DNA of 64,000 nt from Lachnospiraceae bacterium AC2029 (GCA_000703065.1 JNLK01000001.1:3494001-3558000); one strand, 5' to 3'. Shown: positions 23,741 through 32,284, counted from the stretch's first letter. Numbers and translations: made by a program. Notes: generated by a model not told the origin, from the letters alone.

Positions 23741-25199
23741 ATGTTTGATTGGCTAGAATTTGACAAAAATGTAAAAAAAGAATATGAAGAACAAACCGAA
23801 AGGCTGAATGCTTACATTACTGAGTTTTTGAGGAAGAATTCACAGATCAGGGAACTTCCGATCTTTGATGAACCAAGCCAGGAAACGCTGGACCGTATTT
23901 TGTCAATGGAGATTCCGGCCAAAGGAAGGAATTCCGTGGATGTCGGTAACGAACTGGTCAAAGATGTTTTTGAACAATCAATGCTTATACAACACCCCAG
24001 ATTCTTCTCTTTCGTTGCATCTGCGGTTTCGCCTTATTCATTGGCGGGAAGCATATTGACGGATATTTATAACGTGTTTGGCGGAGCATGGGAATTGTCA
24101 CCGGGGGCAGGCGCAATAGAACAAAGATTGGTTCAGTGGATGGGAAGCTGTGCCGGTTACAGCGGTCCGGATGTTGGCGGAGTATTTTTGTCCGGCGCTT
24201 CGATGTCAAACATGAGCGCTATGGTCGCCGCCAGGGATTCCAGACTGGCGCCGGAAGATTTTGGTTTGGGAGTTGCCTATTTGTCAGATCAGGCACACAG
24301 TTCAAATGAAAAAGGACTGAGGATTATCGGTTTTCGTAATGATCAGATCGTAAAAATCCCAACGGATGAGAATTTTAAGATTCGCACAGATCTTTTGGAA
24401 GAAGCGATCAGCCGTGATATTAAAGCCGGTAAAAAAACCGTTTGCCGTCATCGGCAGCCTCGGGACGACCAACACGGGCAGTATTGATCCATTTGAAGAG
24501 CTTGGGCGTATTGCGCAAAAATACAATCTCTGGTTCCATATTGACGGCGCATTCGGCGCGTCTATCCTGCTTTCGCCTATCTATCGCTGCCTTGCAAAGG
24601 GAATCGAGTTATCTGACTCTTTTTCCTGGGATACACACAAATGGCTGATGCAGGTATACAGTTGCAGCACACTTGTCGTGAAAGATAAAAAGAATTTACT
24701 GGCTTCATTCACAGAACATCCGGAATATCTTGCGGATGTCTGTTCCAGCGAACATAACGACAGTTGGGATCTCGGGCCGGAAATGTCGCGTCCCGTGCGC
24801 GCAATCAAACTCTGGTATACACTTCAGGCTACGGGAACAGATCTGCTTGCCGAGTTGATCGAGTACTCTTTCTATAATGCCAACCTTGCAAAGAAGGAAT
24901 TGACCAGGCGTCCGAATTGGAGAATAATATCAAACCCAAGCTGTGGTGCGATTAATTTCCGTTATGAGCCTGAGGGCTTGACCAACGAGGAATTGGATGA
25001 ATTGACGTCAAGGATATCTAAAGAACTCATAGGCAGTGGATTTGCTTACATTGTGACAACCGTGCTGAGAGGAATGAAAACTCTCCGTATGTGCATCATT
25101 AACGCAAATACTACCGAAGAAGATGTTATCCAGACGATAGAACTGCTCGATGAGATTGCTGTTAAAGAAACTGCGAGTTTGCTGGAACAACGAATATAA
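23741..25199 (+). pseudogene. PLP-dependent decarboxylase (group II), frameshifted in a poly-A run
   Basis: Two overlapping frames make one group II (aromatic/glutamate-type) amino acid decarboxylase of about 485 residues. The first half (MFDWLEFDKNVKKEYEEQ to RDIKAGKK) has the N-terminal domain, AWELSPGAGAIEQ and DQAHSSNEKG. The second resumes with PFAVIGSLGTTNTGSIDP, the PLP-contacting FHIDGAFG and the Schiff-base Lys in SWDTHKWLMQ, and runs to the end. The break is seven A at 24431-24437, where six would keep frame (GGT AAA AAA CCG). All active-site parts survive. This may be a recent mutation, a reading error, or a site of slippage. The substrate is probably an aromatic amino acid, not determinable. 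AAGGAGG precedes the start. Confidence 0.85.
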
Positions 25200-25336
25200 T
25201 GGGGCGGCAAGGAAGCCTATGGCAGGTCGATAATACCAGCGATTACCTTGCAGAGGCGTTGATGAAATCCGTGATCTATTCCTCATTGATCGCGATAGAG
25301 AATCCTGAAGATTACGAGGCAAAAGGCATTCTTTGA
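25199..25336 (+). CDS. Possible 45-residue protein coupled to the decarboxylase
   Basis: The ATG overlaps the decarboxylase stop (TAATG). The frame reads GRQGSLWQVDNTSDYLAEAL and continues with a helical SVIYSSLIAIENPEDYEAKG to TGA at 25334-25336. Composition is protein-like. It could be a genuine small partner or the tail of a deleted gene; I do not recognise it. Confidence 0.35.
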   Translation: MGRQGSLWQVDNTSDYLAEALMKSVIYSSLIAIENPEDYEAKGIL

Positions 25337-25365
25337 AAAGGAAAAGAACCTGGGTGGGGATTGAG

Positions 25366-25401
25366 GGTTTTGACAAGAAAGCAATTTGGTGAAAGAAATG
25401 G
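25366..25401 (+). repeat. Detached tail of the GNAT gene at 27194-27649
   Basis: GGTTTTGACAAGAAAGCAAT and the next 16 bases match 27631-27666 (the VLTRK codons, stop and downstream bases of the GNAT gene) with few changes. Here it abuts the start of the Nudix fusion gene. Confidence 0.7.
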
Positions 25402-26534
25402 AAATTTGGGATGCCTATAATTCAAGTTTTGAAAAGATCGATGGGATGACTTTGATCCGTGGTAAGGAGGAAAGCATTCCGGAGGGTGTATATCATCTGG
25501 TATGTGATGTTTTAGTTCGGCATACGGACGGAACCATTCTTATCATGCAGCGAGATTCCTCTAAATCTCATCCGGGTATGTGGGAGGCTACTGCAGGTGG
25601 CTCTGCACTTAGAGGAGAGGATCCGCTTGAGTGTGCCATCCGCGAATTACAGGAGGAAACTGGTATCATCGCATCAGAATTACAGGAAATACGACGATTT
25701 GTATGGGATCCGACACATAGTTTTTATGTGGAATTTTTATGTGAAACAGACTATGATAAGAACAGTGTAGTTCTGCAGGAGGGTGAAACCTCCGCATTCA
25801 AATGGGTTACCGCAGACGAAGTTCTGAAAATGTCTCCGGAAGAAATGCTCAGCTGGAGAATGCGCCGATATATCTCGGAAGAAATTGTCGGACAGAAGAA
25901 TCCCTGGGAAGAGATCAGCCTGGATGATTATGAAAAGCATATGAGTCTTGATTCTGTGAATCAGCTCCAGACGATGAATAAAATCATGAAGGAACAGTTT
26001 GAGGCTTATCCGGTAGATACAGCCATGGTTTTGGGTATAGCCGGAGGAAACGGACTGGAACATGTAGACATTGGCAAATACCATACTGTTTACGGTGTTG
26101 ATATCAATGCGGAATACCTGACAGCTGTTACAGACCGTTATACGGATTTGGCTGATGTTCTGCGATGCCTGCATGTGGATATCGTAACTGAAGCTGCAAA
26201 GCTGCCTAAGGTAAAGCTACTCATAGCCAACCTGCTGATCGAGTATATCGGTTATGAGGCTTTTCAGCAGGCGATTCGACAGGTTGATCCGGAATATGTG
26301 TCCTGCGTGATACAGATCAATACAGATGAAAAACAGTGGGTTTCAGATTCTCCATACATTCATGCATTTGATCGGCTGGATGAGGTGCATCATCAGATGG
26401 AGCAGGAAGCCCTTTCTTCATCGATGCAGGCTGTTGGATATTCATTGATTTTGCAAAAAACAGAGGAACTCCCGAATGGGAAAGCATTAGTGAGATTGGA
26501 TTATAAAAAAAGGAAGGGTGGAATTCCGTCATGA
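25398..26534 (+). CDS. Nudix hydrolase fused to a methyltransferase-like domain
   Basis: The protein (378 residues from ATG 25398; GTG 25386 is an alternative) has an N-terminal Nudix domain, about residues 1-165, with a complete Nudix box (Gx5Ex7RELxEExGI) and an IPP-isomerase-like start (WDAYNSSFEKIDGMTL). A linker leads to a class I SAM-methyltransferase-like domain from about 190: the glycine-rich AMVLGIAGGNGLEHVDIGK, VYGVDINAEYL, and LLIANLLIEYIGYEAF. The GxGxG loop is non-standard (GIAGGNG). The two domains are normally separate proteins. The joint role is unknown; nucleotide housecleaning plus methylation is only a guess. Confidence 0.85.
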   Translation: MEIWDAYNSSFEKIDGMTLIRGKEESIPEGVYHLVCDVLVRHTDGTILIMQRDSSKSHPGMWEATAGGSALRGEDPLECAIRELQEETGIIASELQEIRRFVWDPTHSFYVEFLCETDYDKNSVVLQEGETSAFKWVTADEVLKMSPEEMLSWRMRRYISEEIVGQKNPWEEISLDDYEKHMSLDSVNQLQTMNKIMKEQFEAYPVDTAMVLGIAGGNGLEHVDIGKYHTVYGVDINAEYLTAVTDRYTDLADVLRCLHVDIVTEAAKLPKVKLLIANLLIEYIGYEAFQQAIRQVDPEYVSCVIQINTDEKQWVSDSPYIHAFDRLDEVHHQMEQEALSSSMQAVGYSLILQKTEELPNGKALVRLDYKKRKGGIPS

Positions 26535-27005
26535 TTTGAGAGAATTGATAAAGCCTTCAATTTTGGCATCGTTATCTCTTGAATCCTCATGTTTTCGATC
26601 CAGTAGAGAAACCGTATACTTCAGGTTTGGAAGAAGTTTTGTGATGGCATTCAATCCTTTCTGAACCTTACCGCCACCACTTGAAAAGAACATGGATGTA
26701 ACCTTCGTTGCTGCGGTTTTATCTGTTAAAAAAGCATTTACGGCCGGAACTCCCTTGCTGTTCCAGATTGGTGATCCAAGAACAATTTCGTCATAGGAAT
26801 TAATATCCACATCTATGGGTTTAAGCTTGGGTATATGCTTAAAAGCCACCTGTCCTCCACCTACGATCATCCGAGCTGCGAAGCTCTTTGGCATATCTTT
26901 GATGGTTTCAAGTCTCAGAAGATCTGCGTCCAAAGCTTTTGCTATCTTCTTTGCCGCTTCTTCCGTATTCCCTGTTAATGAATAATAAGCTACCAGTCTC
27001 TTCAT
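26529..27005 (-). CDS. Flavodoxin
   Basis: The 158-residue protein has the FMN phosphate loop YYSLTGNTEEAA (residues 8-19), the central PIWNSKGVPAVNAFL and a SSGGGKVQKG loop for the isoalloxazine ring. It is a soluble electron carrier or FMN-linked quinone/oxygen-stress protein of the flavodoxin family. GGAGG lies 8 bases before the start. It is convergent with the Nudix fusion and overlaps its 3' end by 6 bases. Confidence 0.9.
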   Translation of the reverse strand: MKRLVAYYSLTGNTEEAAKKIAKALDADLLRLETIKDMPKSFAARMIVGGGQVAFKHIPKLKPIDVDINSYDEIVLGSPIWNSKGVPAVNAFLTDKTAATKVTSMFFSSGGGKVQKGLNAITKLLPNLKYTVSLLDRKHEDSRDNDAKIEGFINSLKS

Positions 27006-27193
27006 TCTTCTTTGTCCTCCTGATTAAGGTCCATCATCTATTTAAATATTATGGCACGATTTTATTAAACAATCATTAAACTTCGGAGAATTAGCTGAAA
27101 TGTCAGTTCACAGGTGGGATGGTGGATGGTATACTCATAGAGTACTATATGGTTTACGAAAAAGGATGAGTTACACCTTGTGGGGACGAAGAA

Positions 27194-27649
27194 ATGGTAA
27201 CAATAAGGTTTTCGACAATAGATGATATTGAGGCATTAATGAGCAGTCGCATTGAGATGCTCAAGGTTGTGAATGATCTGCCGGATGAATACAAGTTCTC
27301 TGACGAAATGATTAAAGAAAGCAGAGATTATTTCATAAATGGTGATCATCTTACAGTTCTTGCGATTGATGCTGATATGGTTGTTGGCTGTGCTTCAATG
27401 AGTTTCATACGTATGATGCCAACGTTTTCGCATCCAACAGGAATACGTGCACATCTTATGAATGTTTACACCAGAAAGGAGTGTCGCCGTCAGGGAATTG
27501 CACGCAAGATGGTTGAATTGTTGATTAAGGAAACGTGGGAAAAAGGTGCTACGGAGATAAGCCTTGATGCAACAGAATCAGGAAGACCGCTCTATGAAAG
27601 TCTGGGCTTTACTGACTCAGAGGAATGTATGGTTTTGACAAGAAAGTGA
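27194..27649 (+). CDS. GNAT-family N-acetyltransferase
   Basis: The 151-residue protein has MNVYTRKECRRQGIARKMVE (acetyl-CoA loop, about residues 92-111), DATESGRPLYESLGF and a short tail VLTRK. Substrate unknown; the subgroup includes putative ribosomal-protein or small-amine acetylases. Its tail is duplicated at 25366-25401. Confidence 0.88.
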   Translation: MVTIRFSTIDDIEALMSSRIEMLKVVNDLPDEYKFSDEMIKESRDYFINGDHLTVLAIDADMVVGCASMSFIRMMPTFSHPTGIRAHLMNVYTRKECRRQGIARKMVELLIKETWEKGATEISLDATESGRPLYESLGFTDSEECMVLTRK

Positions 27650-27678
27650 TTTGGTGAAAATAATGGAGAAGGAATGCC

Positions 27679-28206
27679 ATGCAGGATAACGAGATTTTTT
27701 TCCGGGAAGCGGAGGAGCAGGAGAAGAAATGGATCGCTGCGAATGAGGCGGTGTTTTATAAAAGACAGTGTAAAAGCTTTATTATGCTTATGATCCTGTT
27801 CGCATTTTGTCTGACGATGGGAATCCTCGGTTTATTCTTTCCCATCGGTCTGGGCCGACTCTTTTGTATAGTTATGATCCCGATCAGTATCATCCTGTTG
27901 GTCATTTTGACTATCGGCATATGGACGACGAAACGACAGCTTGCGAAGGTCAGGAACGGTGACTATGGTGTTCAGAATGTCATTATTACAGATGTTCATA
28001 ACGAGGTTCATGGACTTAAGTCCGATCAGCATGTTACCTTTACGGCAGAGAACGGTGAGTCATATGAAATGAACACTCATACCACCGGAGATGCAGGCCT
28101 GATCCTGGGGGCTGCAGGACTTCTTGTGATCCTTCACGGAGAATCCAATATACTGCTCACATGTAAATATCGTTTTTTCCCGGAATACGGAGCGGATAAC
28201 TCCTGA
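27679..28206 (+). CDS. Two-helix membrane protein of unknown function
   Basis: The 175-residue protein has a charged N-terminal coil (EAEEQEKKWIAANEAVFYKR), two close membrane helices (about residues 35-58 and 62-82) and a C-terminal soluble domain with a beta-rich pattern (NVIITDVHNEV, VTFTAENGESYEM). The layout resembles small membrane proteins with a DUF-type cytoplasmic domain; no name can be given. The ribosome binding site is GGAGAAGG. Confidence 0.7.
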   Translation: MQDNEIFFREAEEQEKKWIAANEAVFYKRQCKSFIMLMILFAFCLTMGILGLFFPIGLGRLFCIVMIPISIILLVILTIGIWTTKRQLAKVRNGDYGVQNVIITDVHNEVHGLKSDQHVTFTAENGESYEMNTHTTGDAGLILGAAGLLVILHGESNILLTCKYRFFPEYGADNS

Positions 28207-28543
28207 TGAGACCGGCCGTAAAGAAGTACTGGGAGATTGCGAAGGGGATCGGAAGATCGCGGTGCGCATGTACTATCCGGTTCCAAAGATCGTGAGGGAT
28301 TTCGTAGTTGCCAACAGGAAACTGTGGAGGGGTAAGAAAGTCTTTGTTATTGCAACTATGGGGCTTTTCAGTGGGGATGGATCCGGTATGCTGGGTCGTC
28401 TTTTAAAAAGCTATGGTGCAGAAGTGACGGGCGGACTTCATCTGAAGATGCCGGACAGTATCGCAGATGAGAAGGCATTGAAGCGTCCGCTGGATAAGAA
28501 TAAAGAACTTGTAAGGCAGGCAGGGCAGAATAATGTTCCCTAA
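28204..28543 (+). pseudogene. Chimera: alpha/beta-hydrolase N-terminal fragment fused to an EFR1-type flavodoxin-ferredoxin fragment
   Basis: A single frame begins without a start in sequence typical of secreted hydrolase N-termini (DETGRKEVLGDCEGDRKIAV), then continues with PKIVRDFVVANRKLWRGKKV, FVIATMGLFSGDGSGMLGRL and GGLHLKMPDSIADE. The latter is the middle of an EFR1-family (flavodoxin plus two 4Fe-4S) protein. Neither half is complete. A start at ATG 28262 would give 93 residues. Confidence 0.5.
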
Positions 28544-28600
28544 TGCTAAATGTATTGAATCCGGTCTTATTGACGAGGTCCCTCTCAGATCGAGTTTTGA

Positions 28601-28684
28601 TACGCAAAAGAAGATGCCATTATGGTTCTGGAATACGTCGGGACGGCTTCAGTGGTTTTTGAACAGCTCGAGATTGTTATATAG
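28601..28684 (+). pseudogene. C-terminal remnant, possibly of a TetR regulator
   Basis: A frame following a stop reads YAKEDAIMVLEYVGTASVVF and ends EQLEIVI at TAG 28682-28684, overlapping the end of the convergent flavodoxin gene. The helical hydrophobic pattern resembles the last helix of TetR ligand domains; identification is weak. Confidence 0.25.
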
Positions 28685-29198
28685 CCTCCAGCAATGGGCG
28701 AATATAGGATGGATCGGTCCAGTCGCCGGCCTCGTCCTCGCCTACGGACATGATGGCTTCCTCCCATACCTCGTAGGTGGAAGGATCTTTTTTGGCCACC
28801 ATCTTTCGCAGCATCTTACACAGGGTACGATCCTTGAAGGTCATATTCTTCATATCGAATGCACCACGGCAGTAGAAGCAGGGGATTTCTGCCAGTTTGT
28901 CGGTGAATATCTTACGACGCAGTTCGTCGAAGAACTTCTGATCGAAGGGAGATGCCCCGCAGCAGAAGGTGAGGATCTTTTTCCCTGCCAACTGGTCGAT
29001 ATGCTTCTTCAGGAAGGAGAAGGCAGGTACGCCGGAGGCATAAACTCCGCCGCCGATGATGATCGTATCATAGTCCTGCAGGACCTTGACGCTGACCTTG
29101 TCAATATCGATGCACCGGAAACCTGTCTCCTTTGCAATCCAGTGCGCATATTTCTTTGCTGCTCCGTATTTTGATTTATATATCACGATTCCATTCAT
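28677..29198 (-). CDS. Flavodoxin-domain protein
   Basis: The 173-residue protein has the N-terminal FMN loop GIVIYKSKYGAAKKYAHWIA, TIIIGGGVYASGVPAFSFLK and FCCGASPFDQK, the pattern of the HemG-like/flavodoxin_5 branch. It lies 80 bases downstream of a MarR gene on the same strand and would share its double-operator promoter. Expected role: FMN-dependent electron transfer or quinone/porphyrinogen oxidation; not provable here. Confidence 0.85.
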   Translation of the reverse strand: MNGIVIYKSKYGAAKKYAHWIAKETGFRCIDIDKVSVKVLQDYDTIIIGGGVYASGVPAFSFLKKHIDQLAGKKILTFCCGASPFDQKFFDELRRKIFTDKLAEIPCFYCRGAFDMKNMTFKDRTLCKMLRKMVAKKDPSTYEVWEEAIMSVGEDEAGDWTDPSYIRPLLEAI

Positions 29199-29278
29199 TT
29201 TCCTGCTCCTTTCATCTGTAAACAGGGCCTTCGTCTTTCATGTGTATGATGCTTCTTCAAATCATTCGGGTTTCATGC

Positions 29279-29749
29279 TTATCCGCTCTGACCCCTTAGA
29301 TTCTTTTCGATCTGCATGATGGTCCGGATCGTGGTCTTTATGTCCTTCTCCGGAATTCCTTCAAACATGTTATTCATGATGGAAATGCTCATCTCATCAT
29401 TTTTCTCACAGAATTTCCGGCAGTGCTCCGTCAGGCGGATGCGCTGCTTTCTTTTGTCATTTTCATCCGGTTGGAAGGAGATGAAGTCCTTCTTCTCCAG
29501 CTTCAGCAGAAGCTGCTTCACATTCTGATGGGAACTTCCGACGATCTCGGAAAGTTCGCCGATGGTCGGAGGTTCCTTGCACAGGTTGATACAGATGATC
29601 AGGAAGAACTGCTTCCAGCTGACCTCCTGCATGGCGTTGTCGGCCATAGCCTGAAATCGGTTTTCAAATGCGCTGATCAGACCGAGCAGATAGTAGCTCG
29701 GGGGGATCTCGGAAAAGTCCAGCTGCTGTGCGGCGTCTTCCAGCTTCAT
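29279..29749 (-). CDS. MarR-family transcriptional regulator
   Basis: From ATG 29749 (AGGAAGGAG upstream) the protein has 156 residues with the MarR winged HTH (PPTIGELSEIVGSSHQNVKQ, then LLLKLEKKDFI and wing ENDKRKQRIRLTEH). A longer frame from 29812 would start inside the operator and lacks a ribosome binding site. The regulator most likely represses itself and the flavodoxin gene through the twin palindromes at 29781-29820. Confidence 0.9.
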   Translation of the reverse strand: MKLEDAAQQLDFSEIPPSYYLLGLISAFENRFQAMADNAMQEVSWKQFFLIICINLCKEPPTIGELSEIVGSSHQNVKQLLLKLEKKDFISFQPDENDKRKQRIRLTEHCRKFCEKNDEMSISIMNNMFEGIPEKDIKTTIRTIMQIEKNLRGQSG

Positions 29750-29780
29750 ATCGTTGATTCTCCTTCCTGAAAATGGTTCG

Positions 29781-29820
29781 ATATGTAACATGTTACATAT
29801 ACAAGGTAACATGTTACATT
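29781..29820. promoter_or_regulatory. Twin palindromic operator upstream of marR-flavodoxin
   Basis: ATATGTAACATGTTACATAT (29781-29800) is a perfect 20-bp palindrome, and GTAACATGTTAC (29806-29817) repeats its core 22 bp further on, two helical turns apart. This is the spacing expected for two MarR dimers on one DNA face. A TTGACA-like element on the minus strand (29827-29832, read TTGACA) could be the -35. Confidence 0.8.
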
Positions 29821-30020
29821 AAAATTGTCAACTGGTTTTTTCGGAAATGTTGCTCGTTGTTTTGTGTGTATAACCCCCAAATTGTTCTATAAATCGATAC
29901 TGATCAGTTCGATTTTAGGCACAATTGTGGTATACTGAACGTATGAGATAAGGTGAGCGATGCTCTTTCCACATGGAAGAATTTAAGTCCGCTCAACTTA
30001 TAAATGGAGAGGTGGAAGGT

Positions 30021-32222
30021 ATGAGGAAAAACCTGATATGCTGGATTCTGGTGGTAGTATTTCTGATTTCGGGCATTGCCATAAATGTACCCGACACTGC
30101 GGATGCTGCAAGCGGGACGTGGAAGAGTGATTCCAAGGGATGGTGGTATAGCTATACCGACGGAACCTACGCTAAGAACCAGTGGCTGCAGTATGGAGGA
30201 AAGTGGTATCATTTCGGCTCAGATGGATATATGCAGACCGGGTGGAAGCAGATCTCCGGGAAATGGTATTATTTTGCGTCCTCCGGTATCATGCAGACCG
30301 GGTGGAAGCAAATCTCCGGGAAATGGTATTACTTTGCGTCCTCCGGTATCATGCAGACCGGGTGGAAGCAGATCTCCGGGAAGTGGTACTTCTTTGCGTC
30401 CGGAGTAATGCAGACGGACTGGAAGAAGCTCTCCGGCGTATGGTACTATTTCGGATCCGATGGAGCCATGCAGACCGGCTGGAAGAAGATCTCTGGGAAG
30501 TGGTATTATTTCTCCGCGGCAGGAGAGATGCAGACCGGCGTTATCACGATCAAAGGAAAGAGCTATTACTTCGGGAAAGACGGGGCATGGGTTGACCGTG
30601 AGCCGCCGATTAAGATCGACAAGGCGCATTTCCCGGATGATAACTTCAGGGCTTATGTTAAAAAGGCCTTTGACGAGAACAAGGACGGGTCTCTCAGTGC
30701 AAATGAGATCATGCTGATCTGGAATGTTCACTGCGAGAACATGAACATTTATTCCGTGAAGGGGATCGAGTACTTCCCGTATCTGAAGGGTCTCTGGTGC
30801 AAGGGAAATCATATCTCCGAGCTGGATCTTTCGGGAAATCCCGGGCTTAAGGGGATCTGGTGCTCCTTTAATGACTTCACAGCCCTTGACTTTTCTGATT
30901 GTCCGGAGCTGGAATGGGTATACTGCTTCAACTGTAAGCTGAAATCTCTGAATATTCGGAATAATCCGGAGCTGGCTTATCTGGAGTGCAATTCCAATCC
31001 GAATCTGAAAACCCTGGATCTCACGAAGAACAGCAAGCTGGAGAATCTGTTCTGCAGTAAATGCGGCCTGACCAAGCTGGACGTTTCGAAGAATCCGTTG
31101 CTTTGCGAGCTGGCGGCCTTCTATAACGATCTGAAAACCATCGATGTATCCAACAACCCGAACCTGAAGCGGCTGGATATCTGGCATAATCCGAAGCTCG
31201 GAAATGTGGATGTCAGCAATCTGCCGGGACTTCAGTACTACAACTGTGCATGGACCTCACTGACCAAGATCGATGTGACCCATAATCCGGAACTGTTGGA
31301 GCTGGTCTGCGGATATAATGACGGATTGAAATCCCTGAATCTTTCCAAGAACCCCAAGCTGGCGTATCTGGCAGTGGAGTGCGATGTGAATCTGAAGGCT
31401 CTGGATATCTCCAACAATCCGAGACTGTATTACCTGCTGGCATTTGGTCTCAGCAGCATTGATAAGATCGACATCAGCCAGAACAGCAGACTCTGCAAGG
31501 CGTATAATGAAGGCGAGTATGTACATGAAACCGAGAATCTCGGAAATGTCTACTCCATGACAATTGATTACGGCGGAAGCAGTGATCCTTTCGATGAACT
31601 GCGGCACTGCGTATGCTTTGATGACAGGACCACCATCATCGGTACCTATAAGGGGAAGAATGATGTGAAGGACAGTGTGATCAATACGAAGGATGGCCAT
31701 AAGAGCACGGAGAACTTTGTCACCAGAGCCCAGGCTATGCAGGCGCTGTATGAAGCAGCAGGAAGTCCGGAGGTAACGGGTGAATCCCGGTTTACGGATG
31801 TATCCGCCTCAGCATCCTATGCAAAGGCGGTGAAGTGGGGTGAGGATAAGAAGATCTGTTTCGGTTATCCCAATATCAGTTCGGATAAGTTCTGTCCGGA
31901 TGAGCTGATCAGCAGACAGGATTTTGCGCTCATGGCGCATAGATATGCGGGTGTCATGGGCTTCGGAACGGCACTGGACTACGGCAGAACAGACTGGTTT
32001 AGTGACTACTTCGAAATCGATTTTTATGCATGGTGTCCCTTCACCTGGGCTATCCAGTGGCGGGTACTAACCTACGATAAGGATAGGAACCTATGCTATC
32101 CTCGCGGCAGGATGACGCAGGCTGAGCTTAAGGCGGGGGTTGCGGAGATATTCGACCTGGATGAAGGCGCTGCATATTCCGGTATCGTAGGAGGAAATGA
32201 AGGAGATCCCAACGGAAACTAA
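30021..32222 (+). CDS. Secreted surface protein: cell-wall-binding repeats, EF-hand-like segment, leucine-rich repeats, SLH-like end
   Basis: From ATG 30021 (GGAGAGGTGGAAGG upstream) the protein has about 733 residues. In order it has: a signal peptide to about residue 30 (ATADAAS-type end), seven to eight choline-binding-like repeats of 19-20 residues (MQTGWKQISGKWYYFASSGI) to about 195, an EF-hand/dockerin-like DENKDGSLSANE at about 220, ten or so leucine-rich repeats spaced 20-24 residues (LDVSKNPLL, IDVSNNPNL) to about 500, and a C-terminal part with SLH-like segments (RFTDVSASASYAKAVKWGED, then RQDFALMAHRYA). It should sit on the cell wall and bind a ligand through the repeats. It stands alone, ended by a strong terminator. 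Confidence 0.88.
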   Translation: MRKNLICWILVVVFLISGIAINVPDTADAASGTWKSDSKGWWYSYTDGTYAKNQWLQYGGKWYHFGSDGYMQTGWKQISGKWYYFASSGIMQTGWKQISGKWYYFASSGIMQTGWKQISGKWYFFASGVMQTDWKKLSGVWYYFGSDGAMQTGWKKISGKWYYFSAAGEMQTGVITIKGKSYYFGKDGAWVDREPPIKIDKAHFPDDNFRAYVKKAFDENKDGSLSANEIMLIWNVHCENMNIYSVKGIEYFPYLKGLWCKGNHISELDLSGNPGLKGIWCSFNDFTALDFSDCPELEWVYCFNCKLKSLNIRNNPELAYLECNSNPNLKTLDLTKNSKLENLFCSKCGLTKLDVSKNPLLCELAAFYNDLKTIDVSNNPNLKRLDIWHNPKLGNVDVSNLPGLQYYNCAWTSLTKIDVTHNPELLELVCGYNDGLKSLNLSKNPKLAYLAVECDVNLKALDISNNPRLYYLLAFGLSSIDKIDISQNSRLCKAYNEGEYVHETENLGNVYSMTIDYGGSSDPFDELRHCVCFDDRTTIIGTYKGKNDVKDSVINTKDGHKSTENFVTRAQAMQALYEAAGSPEVTGESRFTDVSASASYAKAVKWGEDKKICFGYPNISSDKFCPDELISRQDFALMAHRYAGVMGFGTALDYGRTDWFSDYFEIDFYAWCPFTWAIQWRVLTYDKDRNLCYPRGRMTQAELKAGVAEIFDLDEGAAYSGIVGGNEGDPNGN
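30231..30407 (+). repeat. Near-perfect 60-bp tandem repeat inside the surface protein gene
   Basis: Three units begin at 30231, 30291 and 30351, each starting ATGCAGACCGGGTGGAAGCA. Units one and two differ at very few bases; unit three is 57 bases. They encode MQTGWKQISGKWYYFASSGI. Repeat number could change by slippage. Confidence 0.9.
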
Positions 32223-32284
32223 GGATAGTGCAACATTTTTGTATCACGTATATCTGCAATTCTCTTTAATAGCCGGATTGTTCT

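Noticed and set aside
24431-24437. Programmed -1 ribosomal frameshift at the A7 run
   Set aside because: The restoring shift needed is +1 (or loss of one A), whereas A7 slippage typically gives -1; no stimulatory structure was obvious. Transcript slippage remains possible and is listed as a finding.
29750-29812. Longer MarR start at 29812
   Set aside because: The ATG lies inside the operator palindrome and has no ribosome binding site; AGGAAGGAG precedes ATG 29749.
30231-30407. Possible CRISPR-like array because of regular 60-bp repeats
   Set aside because: There are no unique spacers; the repeats are contiguous, in frame and encode choline-binding-like units.
30219-31187. A 322-codon minus-strand open frame
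   Set aside because: It is antisense to the repeat and LRR part of the surface protein; its own repeats (LLPPGLHDTGGRK) are just the reverse reading of the 60-bp units.
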